Notes: generated by a model from the letters alone, not told the origin. Shown: positions 18,617-28,663, numbered from the stretch's first letter. The stretch is DNA of 63,803 nt from Streptococcus phocae (GCF_001302265.1 NZ_LHQM01000006.1:1-63803), one strand, 5' to 3'. Made by a program: numbers and translations.

Positions 18617-20896
18617 ATGACATTGTTAGAATTATTGCAAAAAAAGTTTTTCCCAAAAAAATACCAAGAAGACCAAGCCCGTAAAAAAGCTCAGGCAAAG
18701 GCTAGTGCAGATAGCGTTCAACAGGACGAACAGGAGACAAGGGCTGCTTTGCAACGGCGACGTGCTATTGAGGATAAGGAAACAACTGGTTGGATGAAGC
18801 AGGTGAGCAGATTAATGCCCTCATCTAAGCATCCTATTCGTCGATTTTGGCGCCGATATCAGGTGGGTAAAATGATTATTATCCTGATAGGGATTTTAAT
18901 CTTGATCATGGGATCTTACCTCTTTTATTTGTCAAAAACGGCTAAGGTATCTGACCTTCAAGATGCTTTAAAGGCAACGACCCTCATCTATGACAAAAAG
19001 GGTGAATATGCAGGCAGTTTGTCTGGTCAAAAAGGAACCTATGTTGAGCTAGATGCCGTTTCAGATGATTTGGAAAATGCCGTTATTGCCACAGAAGACC
19101 GGACCTTTTACACCAATAGCGGTATCAACCTCAAGCGTTTCTTGTTGGCTGTTGTTACCGCAGGTCGCTCCGGTGGAGGGTCTACGATTACGCAGCAGTT
19201 AGCTAAGAATGCCTACTTATCACAAGACCAAACCATTAAACGAAAAGCGCGTGAGTTTTTCTTAGCCCTTGAATTAACCAAGAAATATAGCAAACAGGCC
19301 ATTTTAACCATGTACCTGAACAATGCTTATTTCGGAAATGGGACATGGGGTATCGAAGATGCCAGCCAAAAATATTTTGGCACCTCTGCGGCTAATCTAA
19401 CCTTGGACGAAGCAGCAACTCTAGCAGGCATGTTAAAAGGTCCAGAAATCTACAACCCCTATCACTCTATTGACAATGCCACACATCGTAGGGATACGGT
19501 TTTAGCCGCGATGGTAGATGCAGGAAAAATTACTCAAGACCAAGCTAATCAAGCCAAAACAATCGGTATTGGGAATCGCTTAGCAGATACTTATGTTGGC
19601 AGATCAGATGATTACCAATACCCATCCTATTTTGATGCGGTTATCAGCGAAGCCATCACCCGATATGGCATCTCTGAAAAAGACATCGTCAATAATGGTT
19701 ATAAGATTTACACAGAGCTGGATCCTAACTACCAAAGAGGGATGCAGACCACCTTTGACACGCAGCATCTTTTTCCTGTCTCTGAGTTTGATGGGAGCTC
19801 TGCCCAAGCAGCCAGTGTTGCCTTAGATCCCAAAACAGGTGGTGTCAGAGGTTTGGTAGGTCGTGTGAACAGCACGACTCAGGCCTTTAGAAGTTTTAAC
19901 TACGCTACCCAAGCAAAACGAAGTCCAGCATCGACCATCAAACCCTTGGTGGTCTACACACCGGCAGTTGCCTCAGGCTGGTCACTAAACCACGAACTCG
20001 CAAATACCGCGCAAAATTTTAATGGCTATCAGCCACACAACTACGGAAACTATGAGTCAGAATCGGTTCCCATGTATCAAGCCTTGGCTAATTCGTATAA
20101 CATCCCAGCGGTTTCTATTGTTGATCAATTAGGGATTGATAAGGCAGTTTCATATGGCAAGGCCTTTGGTTTAAAAATGGATGCGGTTGATAAAGAACTA
20201 GGACTGGCTCTTGGAGGCAACGTGACAGCCAACCCCCTTCAAATGGCTCAAGCCTATTCAGCCTTTGCAAATAACGGGGTCATGCACAAAGCCCACCTGA
20301 TTAAACGAATTGAAAATGCTAGAGGTGAAATTATCAAAACCTTTACAGATAAAACAAAGCGCGTGATTAGTCCTTCAGTTGCAGATAAGATGACAAGCAT
20401 GATGCTTGGAACCTTCTCAAACGGCACAGCAGTTAATGCGAATGTCTATGGCTACACGCTTGCAGGAAAAACAGGAACCTCAGAAACAGACTTTAGCCCA
20501 GATCTTGCAGGAGACCAGTGGGTTATCGGCTACACTCCAGATGTTGTCATTAGCCAGTGGGTTGGTTTTGACCAAACCGACGAAAACCACTACCTGTCAG
20601 ACTCAAGCGCAGGCACGGCATCAGCTATTTTTAGCACACAAGCGTCATATATTTTACCCTATACTAAGGGAACGACCTTTAAAGTAGATAATGCCTATGC
20701 CCAAAATGGCATCTCAGCTCTCTATGGTATCAATGAAACAAATACCGAGACTGCTCAGGAGTCCCAATCCATTATCGATAGTCTGCGCAAGTCAGCAGAG
20801 GACGCCTCTAAAAGCTTGTCTGAAGCTGTTGACCAGTCCGGATTACGAGATAAGGCACAAAATATCTGGAATAATATCATTGACTACTTTAGATAG
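18617..20896 (+). CDS. pbp2A: Class A penicillin-binding protein 2a
   Basis: 759 residues: cytosolic N-tail, one membrane segment (IIILIGILILIMGSYLFYL, about 90-110), GT51 glycosyltransferase (ATEDRTFYTNSG near 160; GGGSTITQQLAKN near 195) and transpeptidase domain with SxxK in SPASTIKP (Ser about 439), SYN near 494 and KTGTSE near 617. It polymerises and cross-links peptidoglycan. The ATG has no clear ribosome site, and TGGTATAAT ends only two bases before it. Neighbours rpmG, secE and nusG match the usual streptococcal order. Confidence 0.95.
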   Translation: MTLLELLQKKFFPKKYQEDQARKKAQAKASADSVQQDEQETRAALQRRRAIEDKETTGWMKQVSRLMPSSKHPIRRFWRRYQVGKMIIILIGILILIMGSYLFYLSKTAKVSDLQDALKATTLIYDKKGEYAGSLSGQKGTYVELDAVSDDLENAVIATEDRTFYTNSGINLKRFLLAVVTAGRSGGGSTITQQLAKNAYLSQDQTIKRKAREFFLALELTKKYSKQAILTMYLNNAYFGNGTWGIEDASQKYFGTSAANLTLDEAATLAGMLKGPEIYNPYHSIDNATHRRDTVLAAMVDAGKITQDQANQAKTIGIGNRLADTYVGRSDDYQYPSYFDAVISEAITRYGISEKDIVNNGYKIYTELDPNYQRGMQTTFDTQHLFPVSEFDGSSAQAASVALDPKTGGVRGLVGRVNSTTQAFRSFNYATQAKRSPASTIKPLVVYTPAVASGWSLNHELANTAQNFNGYQPHNYGNYESESVPMYQALANSYNIPAVSIVDQLGIDKAVSYGKAFGLKMDAVDKELGLALGGNVTANPLQMAQAYSAFANNGVMHKAHLIKRIENARGEIIKTFTDKTKRVISPSVADKMTSMMLGTFSNGTAVNANVYGYTLAGKTGTSETDFSPDLAGDQWVIGYTPDVVISQWVGFDQTDENHYLSDSSAGTASAIFSTQASYILPYTKGTTFKVDNAYAQNGISALYGINETNTETAQESQSIIDSLRKSAEDASKSLSEAVDQSGLRDKAQNIWNNIIDYFR

Positions 20897-20944
20897 CTTG
20901 CAGAAAATTTAAAATCATGTTAAAATTATTTTTACGGAGGCGTT

Positions 20945-21097
20945 ATGGCACAGAAAAAAGCAAGCCTAGCGTGTGTAGAATGTGGCAGCCGCAATTACTC
21001 TATTGGAGTCAGTAGCACACCAAAACCAACACGTCTAGAAGTCAATAAGTTTTGCAAATATTGCAAAAAATATACCTTACACAAAGAAACACGTTAG
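20945..21097 (+). CDS. rpmG: Ribosomal protein L33 (zinc-ribbon form)
   Basis: 50 residues, [19 protein letters not shown]... with CVEC and CKYC zinc-binding pairs, so the zinc-containing C+ form. Ribosome site GGAGG precedes. It sits between pbp2A and secE, as in other streptococci. Confidence 0.95.
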   Translation: MAQKKASLACVECGSRNYSIGVSSTPKPTRLEVNKFCKYCKKYTLHKETR

Positions 21098-21108
21098 AGG
21101 AGAGCCAG

Positions 21109-21285
21109 ATGGGATTTATTAGTGGCGTTTTTAAACTCTTGAAAGATACAACATGGCCAGATCGTAAGCAACGCTGGAAAGACTTTATCTCAGTGCTTGA
21201 GTATACAGCTTTCTTTACAGTGATTATCTTTATTTTTGACCATTTCTTATCAAAGGGAGTTTTAACACTGATTAACTTTTTCTAG
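21109..21285 (+). CDS. secE: SecE, preprotein translocase subunit
   Basis: 58 residues starting MGFISGVFKLLKDTTWPDRKQ, with the conserved WP-x2-R cytosolic motif and a single membrane segment (FFTVIIFIFDHFLSKGVL). It clamps SecY in the Sec channel. GGAG is six bases upstream; rpmG ends 11 bp before. Confidence 0.95.
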   Translation: MGFISGVFKLLKDTTWPDRKQRWKDFISVLEYTAFFTVIIFIFDHFLSKGVLTLINFF

Positions 21286-21453
21286 TACAAGTAAAAACGA
21301 TTGGGAAAAGCAAAGGCTGAGACGACTGTCTCGGTCTTTTTTGTGGACTCAGATGTGACAATGATTGACAGTGAAGGATTCTTCCATTATAATGAAACAG
21401 ACGAAAAGATTTAAAAAGCCGACTAGGCTTTTTTATTAATGAAAGGAAACACA

Positions 21454-21996
21454 ATGTTAGATTCTTTTGATAAAGGATGGTTTGTTTTACAAACTTATTC
21501 TGGATACGAAAACAAAGTTAAAGAAAACCTCTTGCTTCGTGCCCAAACCTACAACATGCTCGATAAAATCTTACGAGTAGAAATCCCTACTCAGACGGTT
21601 AATGTCGAAAAAAATGGCAAGGCCAAAGAAATCGAAGAAAATCGTTTTCCAGGTTATGTCCTTGTTGAGATGGTTATGACAGACGAAGCGTGGTTCGTGG
21701 TTCGTAACACGCCAAACGTTACAGGCTTTGTCGGTTCCCACGGTAACCGCTCAAAACCAACTCCTCTTCTTGAAGATGAAATCAGAGCAATTTTATTATC
21801 AATGGGTCAAACCATTGACGTCTTTGACACCAATATCCAAGAAGGTGACATGGTACAAATCATTGACGGTGCCTTCATGGGACAAGAAGGCCGAGTGGTA
21901 GAACTCGAAAACAACAAGGTTAAATTAATGCTAAACATGTTTGGCTCAGAAACCATAGCAGAAGTCGAACTCTACCAAATCGCAGATTTATCATAA
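21454..21996 (+). CDS. nusG: NusG transcription elongation factor
   Basis: 180 residues with N-terminal NGN domain (GWFVLQTYSGYENKVKENL) and C-terminal KOW motif (EGDMVQIIDGAFMGQEGRV). It couples RNA polymerase to Rho or ribosomes. ATG 21454 has AAGGAAA upstream; a longer start at 21439 lacks one. Confidence 0.95.
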   Translation: MLDSFDKGWFVLQTYSGYENKVKENLLLRAQTYNMLDKILRVEIPTQTVNVEKNGKAKEIEENRFPGYVLVEMVMTDEAWFVVRNTPNVTGFVGSHGNRSKPTPLLEDEIRAILLSMGQTIDVFDTNIQEGDMVQIIDGAFMGQEGRVVELENNKVKLMLNMFGSETIAEVELYQIADLS

Positions 21997-22112
21997 GCCA
22001 AGACACTTTAGTGTAATGTGTCTGAAAATTAAAATCAGTCACAAAATCGCATGATTAAGGTGTTCTTTGTGTAGTTTTTGCACGAAGAAACGAAAAGAAA
22101 CCAGGCTTTACC

Positions 22113-22141
22113 TTGACTTAATGAGAAACAGTATTTATAAT
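22113..22141 (+). promoter_or_regulatory. Promoter of the albumin-binding protein gene
   Basis: TTGACT (22113-22118) and TATAAT (22136-22141) with a 17-bp spacer. The leader (about 22148-22211) contains TAAACTAACTTCCGT (22174-22188), whose exact complement lies at 28767-28781. Confidence 0.75.
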
Positions 22142-22211
22142 TGTACTATGGTTATCAATCGTGATAATTGAGATAAACTAACTTCCGTAACAAATTAAAG
22201 GGGAATTGGAA

Positions 22212-23552
22212 ATGGAAAAAAACAAACAGGTAAAGTATTGCTTGAGAAAATCAGTCTTTGGACTAGCATCAGTATCAGCAGCTTTAATAGTAGGTAGCTC
22301 ATTAACAACAGCTGTTAACGCAGATGACGTTATGGCAATGACAACTGAAGCTAAAGCTTCAGAAGATCTTTCAAGCTCTAAAGCAACGGCACTTGATGCA
22401 TTATACGATGATAAAAATCTATCTGATGCAGAAAAAGCATCATACGAAGGCAAATTTATTGATGCTGCTTCAGTAACTGCTGTTGATGCATTAACAGCTA
22501 AAGTAAAACAAGATAAAATTGCTAAAAACCTTGAAGGCTTTTCAGAAGGCCTTAACACTTTGACAGGTTCAGAAGTGAAAACTGTTGAAGATTACAAACT
22601 TGAGTTTGCTAAAGACGCTGCTCTTAAAGAGTTTGATAAATATGGTGTGAGCGACTTCTACAAGAAGATGATTGAAAAAGCTGGTACCGTTGAAGGGGTT
22701 AAACAACTTCAATCAGAAGTTGTTGAAGCAGCTAAAGCTAACCGTATCCAAGAAGGTACAGAAGGCCTTGTTGATTTCTTGAAAGAACAAACACCAGCAG
22801 AAGACACTGTTAAAGCAATTGAATTAGCAGAAGCTAAAGACGCTGCTCTTAAAGAGTTTGACAAATATGGTGTGAGCGACTTCTACAAGAAGATGATTGA
22901 AAAAGCTGGTACCGTTGAAGGGGTTAAACAACTTCAATCAGAAGTTGTTGAAGCAGCTAAAGTTAACCGCATCCAAGAAGGCACAGAAGGCCTTGTTGAT
23001 TTCTTGAAAGAACAAACCCCAGCAGAAGACACTATTAAGTCTATCAAACTGTCAGAAGCTAAAGCGGCAGCTAAAGCAGAATTGAAAGCAGCAGGTGTAA
23101 GCGACTTCTTCATCAGCAAAATTGACGGTGCTAAAACTGTCGAAGGTGTGAAAGCGCTGAAAGAACTTATTCTGTCATCACTTGCAAAACCAGAAACTGA
23201 AAAACCAGAAGCTGAAAAACCAGAAGCTGAAAAACCAGAAACTGAAAAACCAGAAGCTGAAAAACCAGAAGCTGAAAAACCAGAAGCTCACAAACCAGAA
23301 ACTGATAAACCAGAAGCTCACAAACCAAAAGCTGACAAACCAGATGCTGGTAAATCAGTACCAATGACTAAATTGACTCCAGCTAAGCCAGTAGCTCCTA
23401 AAGCGATGGCTCCTAAAGCAATGTCACCTAAAGCTGCAAACCAATTGCCATCAACAGGAGAAGCAACAAACCCATTCTTTACAGCTGCAGCAATGGCTGT
23501 TATGGCTGGTGCCGGTATGGTTGCATTCTCAGCAAAACGCAAAGAAGACTAA
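22212..23552 (+). CDS. LPXTG surface protein with albumin-binding GA modules (protein G-like, no IgG domains)
   Basis: 446 residues. The YSIRK-like signal ([19 protein letters not shown]) resembles that of protein G. Two nearly identical 75-residue units ([20 protein letters not shown]..., offset 225 bp) and a third shorter one ([24 protein letters not shown]) are GA three-helix albumin-binding modules. Then come about 11 KPE(A/T)(E/H/D) wall-spanning repeats, LPSTGE, a membrane segment and KRKED. The IgG-binding C domains of protein G are absent, so it should bind albumin but not IgG. ATG 22212 has AAAGGGG seven bases upstream. Close relatives are protein G, ZAG and MAG. Confidence 0.88.
   Translation: MEKNKQVKYCLRKSVFGLASVSAALIVGSSLTTAVNADDVMAMTTEAKASEDLSSSKATALDALYDDKNLSDAEKASYEGKFIDAASVTAVDALTAKVKQDKIAKNLEGFSEGLNTLTGSEVKTVEDYKLEFAKDAALKEFDKYGVSDFYKKMIEKAGTVEGVKQLQSEVVEAAKANRIQEGTEGLVDFLKEQTPAEDTVKAIELAEAKDAALKEFDKYGVSDFYKKMIEKAGTVEGVKQLQSEVVEAAKVNRIQEGTEGLVDFLKEQTPAEDTIKSIKLSEAKAAAKAELKAAGVSDFFISKIDGAKTVEGVKALKELILSSLAKPETEKPEAEKPEAEKPETEKPEAEKPEAEKPEAHKPETDKPEAHKPKADKPDAGKSVPMTKLTPAKPVAPKAMAPKAMSPKAANQLPSTGEATNPFFTAAAMAVMAGAGMVAFSAKRKED
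23182..23345 (+). repeat. 15-bp coding minisatellite (KPEAE repeats)
   Basis: Tandem AAACCAGAAGCTGAA-type 15-mers encode the wall-spanning [15 protein letters not shown] units. Near-identity of successive units makes copy number likely to vary by slippage. Confidence 0.85.
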
Positions 23553-23589
23553 TAACATCACAAGCCTTGCCTTATAGTGAGGTGTTAAC

Positions 23590-23620
23590 CCGAGAGACCA
23601 ATTGGTTTCTCGGTTTTTTT
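23590..23620 (+). terminator. Terminator of albumin-binding gene
   Basis: CCGAGAGACC and GGTTTCTCGG pair around AATT, followed by a T-run. Confidence 0.85.
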
Positions 23621-23764
23621 GTTTCTTGATAGCCATCAAATGTTCGAAGAAAAATAAAAAAAGCTCATTTTAATAAAATTTGATTAAAAATACATTGAAT
23701 GATACTCATGTAATGGATATAATATTATTCTAAAATAATATATCTGTTTAAAAGGAGAAAGTTA

Positions 23765-24880
23765 ATGAATAAGAAAAACAGCAAAGGCTTGCCACGATAT
23801 TTCAGAATCAGTGCAAGAACACTTTTGTTAGGGGCTTTATTATCAGGTGGCCTGTTGAGTGTGCCTGAAAAAGCTCATGCAGATAATAGATCAGCATCAA
23901 CCATCTCGGTATCAGTTGATAGCAATCAAAATGAGACAAATCTAGTTACTGCTGAAAATGTTCAAACGGCTAATTTAAGTGATCCAGATACTAAGGTTAA
24001 TACAGTGTGGACCGTAGGTATGCAAAAACTTGACACCAAGCAATTTAAACGTCATACTGATGGTTTTCTTCATTACCCTTACCAGTCAAATCAAGGATGG
24101 TATAACATTACTAAAAGTTTTAATGGTCGTGATAACCTCTTGTGTGCTGCAGCAACCGCAGGTAATATGCTGCATTGGTGGTTTGATCAGAACAAGGAGC
24201 AAATAGATCGTTATCTCAAGGAGCATCCTGAAAAAGCTAATATTAGTTTTAGAGGAGAAAAATTTTTATCGATGGAGGAGCTTATTAAGACTAAAGATAA
24301 GCAAAAAGACAGTGCCCTCTTTACTTATTTCCAGGAAAAAGCCTTTCCAGATATTAGCAGACGTAATACAGGACTCATTGTCGATCGCGTCCTAGACATG
24401 TTTATCAATGGTTACTATTTATCAATTAACGATTTAAGCGAAACCAACACTTCTAATACAAGAAAAGACAATCGAGGTGGTGTCTTTGACCATGTGTTTA
24501 ACAGAGGAGATAGTCACAAAAAATTGACTAGCCGTCATGACTTAGATGACAAGAGCATCGAAGAAATTGGTCAATTGATTAAGCAAGAGTTAAAAGAAGG
24601 CAAAGCTTTAGCAATTTCTTATACTTATGCAGGTATTGGAATGGCTCACGTGGTTAATTTGTGGGGAGCAGATTTTGATCAAGATGAGAAATTAGTCGCG
24701 ATATATGTTGCGGATTCAGACAATAGTACTGATGTGGGAATGAAAAAATACTATGTCGGTAAAAATAAGGAAGGACATGTAGCCATTTCAGCACAAAAAG
24801 TAGAAGGCGAAGTCTTAGGGTCTCGACTCTTGCGTCTAGGTAGTCTCTCTAGTGGCAAAGACATGTGGCCAGCTCAATAG
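23765..24880 (+). CDS. IdeS/Mac-like IgG-cleaving cysteine protease
   Basis: 371 residues, secreted (signal ends about AHA-DNR at 40). The papain-like fold of IdeS is clear: VWTVGMQKLD, NQGWYNITKSFNGRDNLLCAAATAGNMLHWW with Cys127, His295 in AHVVNLWGADFD, and Asp317/Asp319 in VADSD. An RGD (FNRGDSHKK) is kept as in Mac-1. IdeS cuts IgG in the hinge and blocks Fc functions. Differences include Ala after the catalytic Cys pair position (CAAA, not CGAA) and a longer N-terminal linker, so host IgG preference may differ. AAAGGAG precedes the ATG. Confidence 0.9.
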   Translation: MNKKNSKGLPRYFRISARTLLLGALLSGGLLSVPEKAHADNRSASTISVSVDSNQNETNLVTAENVQTANLSDPDTKVNTVWTVGMQKLDTKQFKRHTDGFLHYPYQSNQGWYNITKSFNGRDNLLCAAATAGNMLHWWFDQNKEQIDRYLKEHPEKANISFRGEKFLSMEELIKTKDKQKDSALFTYFQEKAFPDISRRNTGLIVDRVLDMFINGYYLSINDLSETNTSNTRKDNRGGVFDHVFNRGDSHKKLTSRHDLDDKSIEEIGQLIKQELKEGKALAISYTYAGIGMAHVVNLWGADFDQDEKLVAIYVADSDNSTDVGMKKYYVGKNKEGHVAISAQKVEGEVLGSRLLRLGSLSSGKDMWPAQ

Positions 24881-24902
24881 TAAGTATACTTATTTGAGGA
24901 TA

Positions 24903-24933
24903 GTGTCCTGTCAGTTGTTGGCAGGACTTTTTT
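24903..24933 (+). terminator. Terminator of IdeS-like gene
   Basis: GTCCTGTCA pairs with TGGCAGGAC around a short loop, followed by TTTTTT. No T-box structure is seen before leuS. Confidence 0.8.
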
Positions 24934-25031
24934 GCTGATGTTTTCTAATCTTTAGAGGCAGTAACGTGTTTCTAAAACAAGCTTAACGTGATATAATAAC
25001 AAGTACTACATTTTGACATGGGAGAACTCAC

Positions 25032-27533
25032 ATGACTTTCTATAATCACAAAGAGATTGAGCCTAAATGGCAAGCCTTTTGGGCAGAAAATCACACGTTT
25101 AAAACAGGAACAGACGCTTCAAAACCGAAGTTTTATGCACTGGATATGTTTCCGTATCCTTCAGGGGCGGGCCTACACGTTGGGCATCCAGAAGGATATA
25201 CTGCGACAGATATTTTGAGCCGCTTCAAGCGCGCTCAGGGTTATAATGTCCTACATCCCATGGGTTGGGACGCTTTTGGTTTACCTGCAGAGCAGTATGC
25301 TATGGACACAGGCAATGACCCAGCAGAATTTACTGCCAAAAATATTGAAACCTTCAAAGGCCAAATTAATAGCCTTGGCTTTTCTTACGACTGGGACCGT
25401 GAGGTCAATACGACTGACCCGAGTTACTATAAGTGGACCCAGTGGATTTTTACAAAATTGTATGAAAAAGGCCTAGCCTATGAAGCAGAAGTTCCAGTCA
25501 ACTGGGTAGAAGAGCTTGGAACAGCTATCGCTAATGAGGAAGTTTTACCTGATGGCACGTCTGAGCGTGGGGGCTATCCAGTTGTTCGCAAACCAATGCG
25601 CCAATGGATGCTAAAAATCACAGCCTATGCTGAGCGTTTACTCCAAGACTTAGAAGAAGTTGATTGGCCAGAGTCTATCAAAGACATGCAACGCAATTGG
25701 ATTGGCAAATCAACAGGAGCTAATGTTACTTTTAAAACTAAAGGCAGTGACCAAGACTTTACGGTCTTTACCACTCGTCCTGATACCTTGTTTGGAGCGA
25801 CCTATGCTGTCTTGGCGCCAGAACATGCACTGGTAGAGCAAATCACCACACCAGAGCAAGCGCAGGCTGTGGCAGAGTACAAGTATCAAGCCAGTCTCAA
25901 ATCAGACCTTGCTCGTACAGACCTCTCTAAGGACAAAACTGGTGTCTGGACAGGAAGTTATGCCATCAATCCAGTCAATGGCAAAGAAATGCCAATTTGG
26001 ATTGCGGACTACGTTCTTGCTAGCTACGGTACAGGTGCTATCATGGCAGTACCAGCTCATGATGAACGTGACTGGGCCTTTGCCAAGCAATTTGACCTAG
26101 ACATTATCCCAGTTCTTGAGGGAGGCAATGTTCAAGAGGCTGCATACACCGAAGATGGTCTGCACATCAATTCAGGATTTTTAGACGGCCTTAATAAGGC
26201 AGATGCCATTGCTAAAATGATTTCTTGGCTAGAAGAACATGCAGTTGGTCAGGAAAAAGTGACTTATCGACTACGCGACTGGCTCTTTTCACGTCAGCGT
26301 TATTGGGGTGAGCCAATTCCAATTATCCACTGGGAAGATGGCACCTCAACAGCTGTGCCAGAAGCTGAATTGCCACTTGTCTTACCTGTGACTAGTGACA
26401 TTCGCCCTTCAGGGACAGGAGAGTCGCCTTTGGCTAATTTGACAGATTGGCTTGAAGTAACTCGTGAAGACGGCGTCAAAGGTCGTCGTGAAACCAACAC
26501 CATGCCACAGTGGGCAGGATCTAGCTGGTATTACCTACGCTACATTGATCCGCACAACGACGAAAAACTAGCAGACGAGGAGCTCCTCAAGCAATGGCTA
26601 CCTGTTGACATCTATGTGGGTGGAGCAGAACATGCTGTCTTGCATTTGCTTTATGCACGTTTCTGGCATAAGGTGCTCTATGATTTAGGGGTTGTCCCAA
26701 CCAAGGAACCGTTCCAAAAACTCTTTAATCAAGGAATGATTTTAGGCACAAGCTACCGTGATCATCGCGGTGCACTGGTTGCGACTGACAAAGTTGAAAA
26801 ACGCGAAGGGGCTTTCTTCCATATCGAAACAGGCGAAGCGCTAGAGCAAGCACCTGCTAAAATGTCTAAATCTCTCAAAAACGTTGTCAATCCTGATGAT
26901 GTTGTTGAGCAGTACGGCGCAGATACCCTTCGTGTTTATGAAATGTTTATGGGACCATTGGATGCATCAATTGCTTGGAGCGAAGATGGTTTAGAAGGTG
27001 CCCGCAAGTTCCTTGACCGTGTCTACCGTTTGGTGACCACTAAGGAAATCGTTGCTGACAATAGCGGTGCTTTGGATAAAGTTTATCATGAAACCGTCAA
27101 GGCCGTCACAGAGCAAGTCGAAACCATGAAATTCAACACAGCTATTGCACAGCTCATGATTTTTGTCAATGCAGCTAACAAAGAAGATAGCCTCTATGTT
27201 GAACACGCTAAAGGCTTTGTGCAGTTGATTGCACCATTTGCTCCTCATTTAGGAGAAGAATTGTGGCAAATGCTAACCGCATCGGGCGAATCCATTTCGC
27301 ATGTGGCATGGCCAGTTTGGGACGAGTCAAAATTGGTTGAAAATGATGTTGAAATCGTTGTTCAAATCAAAGGTAAGGTTAAAGCTAAGCTAACAGTTGC
27401 AAAAGACCTCTCTAAAGAAGAGCTCCAAGCAACAGCCCTAACACATGAGAAAATCAAAGCTGAAATCGCAGGCAAAGACATTGTCAAAGTCATTGCTGTG
27501 CCAAACAAGCTGGTTAATATCGTTATCAAATAA
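25032..27533 (+). CDS. leuS: Leucyl-tRNA synthetase
   Basis: 833 residues, class I synthetase. HIGH-type motif HVGHPEG near residue 47, CP1 editing domain with [12 protein letters not shown], and KMSKS in [12 protein letters not shown] near 616. Full length for bacterial LeuRS. GGAG lies before the ATG. A terminator with a long stem follows (27560-27607). Confidence 0.97.
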   Translation: MTFYNHKEIEPKWQAFWAENHTFKTGTDASKPKFYALDMFPYPSGAGLHVGHPEGYTATDILSRFKRAQGYNVLHPMGWDAFGLPAEQYAMDTGNDPAEFTAKNIETFKGQINSLGFSYDWDREVNTTDPSYYKWTQWIFTKLYEKGLAYEAEVPVNWVEELGTAIANEEVLPDGTSERGGYPVVRKPMRQWMLKITAYAERLLQDLEEVDWPESIKDMQRNWIGKSTGANVTFKTKGSDQDFTVFTTRPDTLFGATYAVLAPEHALVEQITTPEQAQAVAEYKYQASLKSDLARTDLSKDKTGVWTGSYAINPVNGKEMPIWIADYVLASYGTGAIMAVPAHDERDWAFAKQFDLDIIPVLEGGNVQEAAYTEDGLHINSGFLDGLNKADAIAKMISWLEEHAVGQEKVTYRLRDWLFSRQRYWGEPIPIIHWEDGTSTAVPEAELPLVLPVTSDIRPSGTGESPLANLTDWLEVTREDGVKGRRETNTMPQWAGSSWYYLRYIDPHNDEKLADEELLKQWLPVDIYVGGAEHAVLHLLYARFWHKVLYDLGVVPTKEPFQKLFNQGMILGTSYRDHRGALVATDKVEKREGAFFHIETGEALEQAPAKMSKSLKNVVNPDDVVEQYGADTLRVYEMFMGPLDASIAWSEDGLEGARKFLDRVYRLVTTKEIVADNSGALDKVYHETVKAVTEQVETMKFNTAIAQLMIFVNAANKEDSLYVEHAKGFVQLIAPFAPHLGEELWQMLTASGESISHVAWPVWDESKLVENDVEIVVQIKGKVKAKLTVAKDLSKEELQATALTHEKIKAEIAGKDIVKVIAVPNKLVNIVIK

Positions 27534-27559
27534 AACCACCCCCAAATTTCCAATATCTC

Positions 27560-27607
27560 TAAAAAGGTCTGATGAGTCGCTCTTTTGGCGTGTCATCAGG
27601 TCTTTTT
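27560..27607 (+). terminator. leuS terminator
   Basis: CTGATGA and TCATCAG pair across a GC-containing loop, followed by eight T. Confidence 0.8.
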
Positions 27608-27787
27608 TTTGATGATTTCTTAATATTTTGACCACTTTTTGAGTAAAAAGTTCAAAAATATCTCTAATTCCTATGAAGAGAGATTGCTTTTTTTGAATAG
27701 ATATGCTTAAATATGTAAGTATTATTAATATAAAATGAACTAGTAATTTGGGTGTGATAAATAATCGATATCATAGGAGGATGATGA

Positions 27788-28645
27788 GTGGAAAGAAAAC
27801 AACGCTTCTCACTTAGGAAATACAAATCGGGCATGGTTTCCGTTTTGGTTGGTAGTATTTTTATAACTGGCATGCAGGTGGCAGCTAATGAGGTGCAAGG
27901 AGAGAGTACACCTTCAATTAGTAACCTAGCAGTTAAGTCCACAGAGCAGACTGAAGCTGAGTTAGAAGCGACTCCAAAGGAACAAGTACCATTAGTAGAA
28001 GCACACTCTACCGAGGCAGAAACAGCTCCTGTCAATATGGCTACCCATGACTTGATTAAAACAAGTGATGCCTGGGACAAGGGGTACAAAGGTCAAGGAA
28101 TGGTTGTTGCCATTATTGATACAGGAATTGACGCAGAGCATCAGGCCATGCGCATCAGCTTTGACATGGAAAAGGCAGAGCCAGGAACCATTCGTCTGCA
28201 TTTTGACCAGCTCCTACCAGAGGATAGCGAGGTCTATCTGACAGCGGAGGACGGTCAGTTTACTCGTCTAGATCAGTCTCTCTATATGCCAGAGGTTTAT
28301 GGCAAGGTGCTGAATGAAGGGAACTACACCATCCAGGTTGACCTACCAAACGGCTACCATGTTTCAGGTAAGCAGTCAATCAAAGCCCGTCAAAACGATG
28401 TGGTTGATGCCATGCTGAAAATCCTGAAAGAGACCCGTTCTGCCCAAGAAAAAGGCAGAGCTAGTCACCAGCCACAATCGCTGGTCAGCCATGTTCGTGT
28501 CCTAGGACAGCCAAAACAAGCAACAACGCAAAAACTTCCAAGCACAGGAGATAAGACACAAAGCAAATTTAGTCTCCTAGGAATGCTCTTATTAGCAGGA
28601 TTAGCGGGTAGCAACTGCAAGAGCCAACCCAAAAACAAGCGCTAA
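27788..28645 (+). CDS. Miniature SpyCEP-like cell-envelope protease with internal in-frame deletion
   Basis: 285 residues. The N-terminus (RKQRFSLRKYKSGMVSVLVGS) and the Asp region (WDKGYKGQGMVVAIIDTGID, Asp111) follow SpyCEP/ScpC, a subtilisin-like protease of about 1,600 residues that cleaves IL-8. At about residue 124 (AEHQAMRIS) the sequence jumps to what reads as a C-terminal region (EKAEPGTIRLHFDQLLPEDSEV), ending in LPSTGD, a membrane segment and basic tail. His and Ser catalytic regions are missing, so it cannot be a protease. The frame, signal and anchor are intact. Start is GTG 27788 with AGGAGG upstream. It may be expressed as an inert wall protein, or be a remnant. Confidence 0.8.
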   Translation: MERKQRFSLRKYKSGMVSVLVGSIFITGMQVAANEVQGESTPSISNLAVKSTEQTEAELEATPKEQVPLVEAHSTEAETAPVNMATHDLIKTSDAWDKGYKGQGMVVAIIDTGIDAEHQAMRISFDMEKAEPGTIRLHFDQLLPEDSEVYLTAEDGQFTRLDQSLYMPEVYGKVLNEGNYTIQVDLPNGYHVSGKQSIKARQNDVVDAMLKILKETRSAQEKGRASHQPQSLVSHVRVLGQPKQATTQKLPSTGDKTQSKFSLLGMLLLAGLAGSNCKSQPKNKR

Positions 28646-28663
28646 CTAGAAATCACATGGTTT

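Noticed and set aside
23167..23367. Long frames on both strands across the KPEAE repeat block, and the possibility of a CRISPR-like array
   Set aside because: The 15-bp units are codon repeats of one surface protein with no unique spacers between them; other frames stay open only because the repeat lacks stops.
24881..25031. T-box riboswitch before leuS
   Set aside because: Only an intrinsic terminator for the preceding gene is present; no T-box consensus or stem I is seen and the space is too short.
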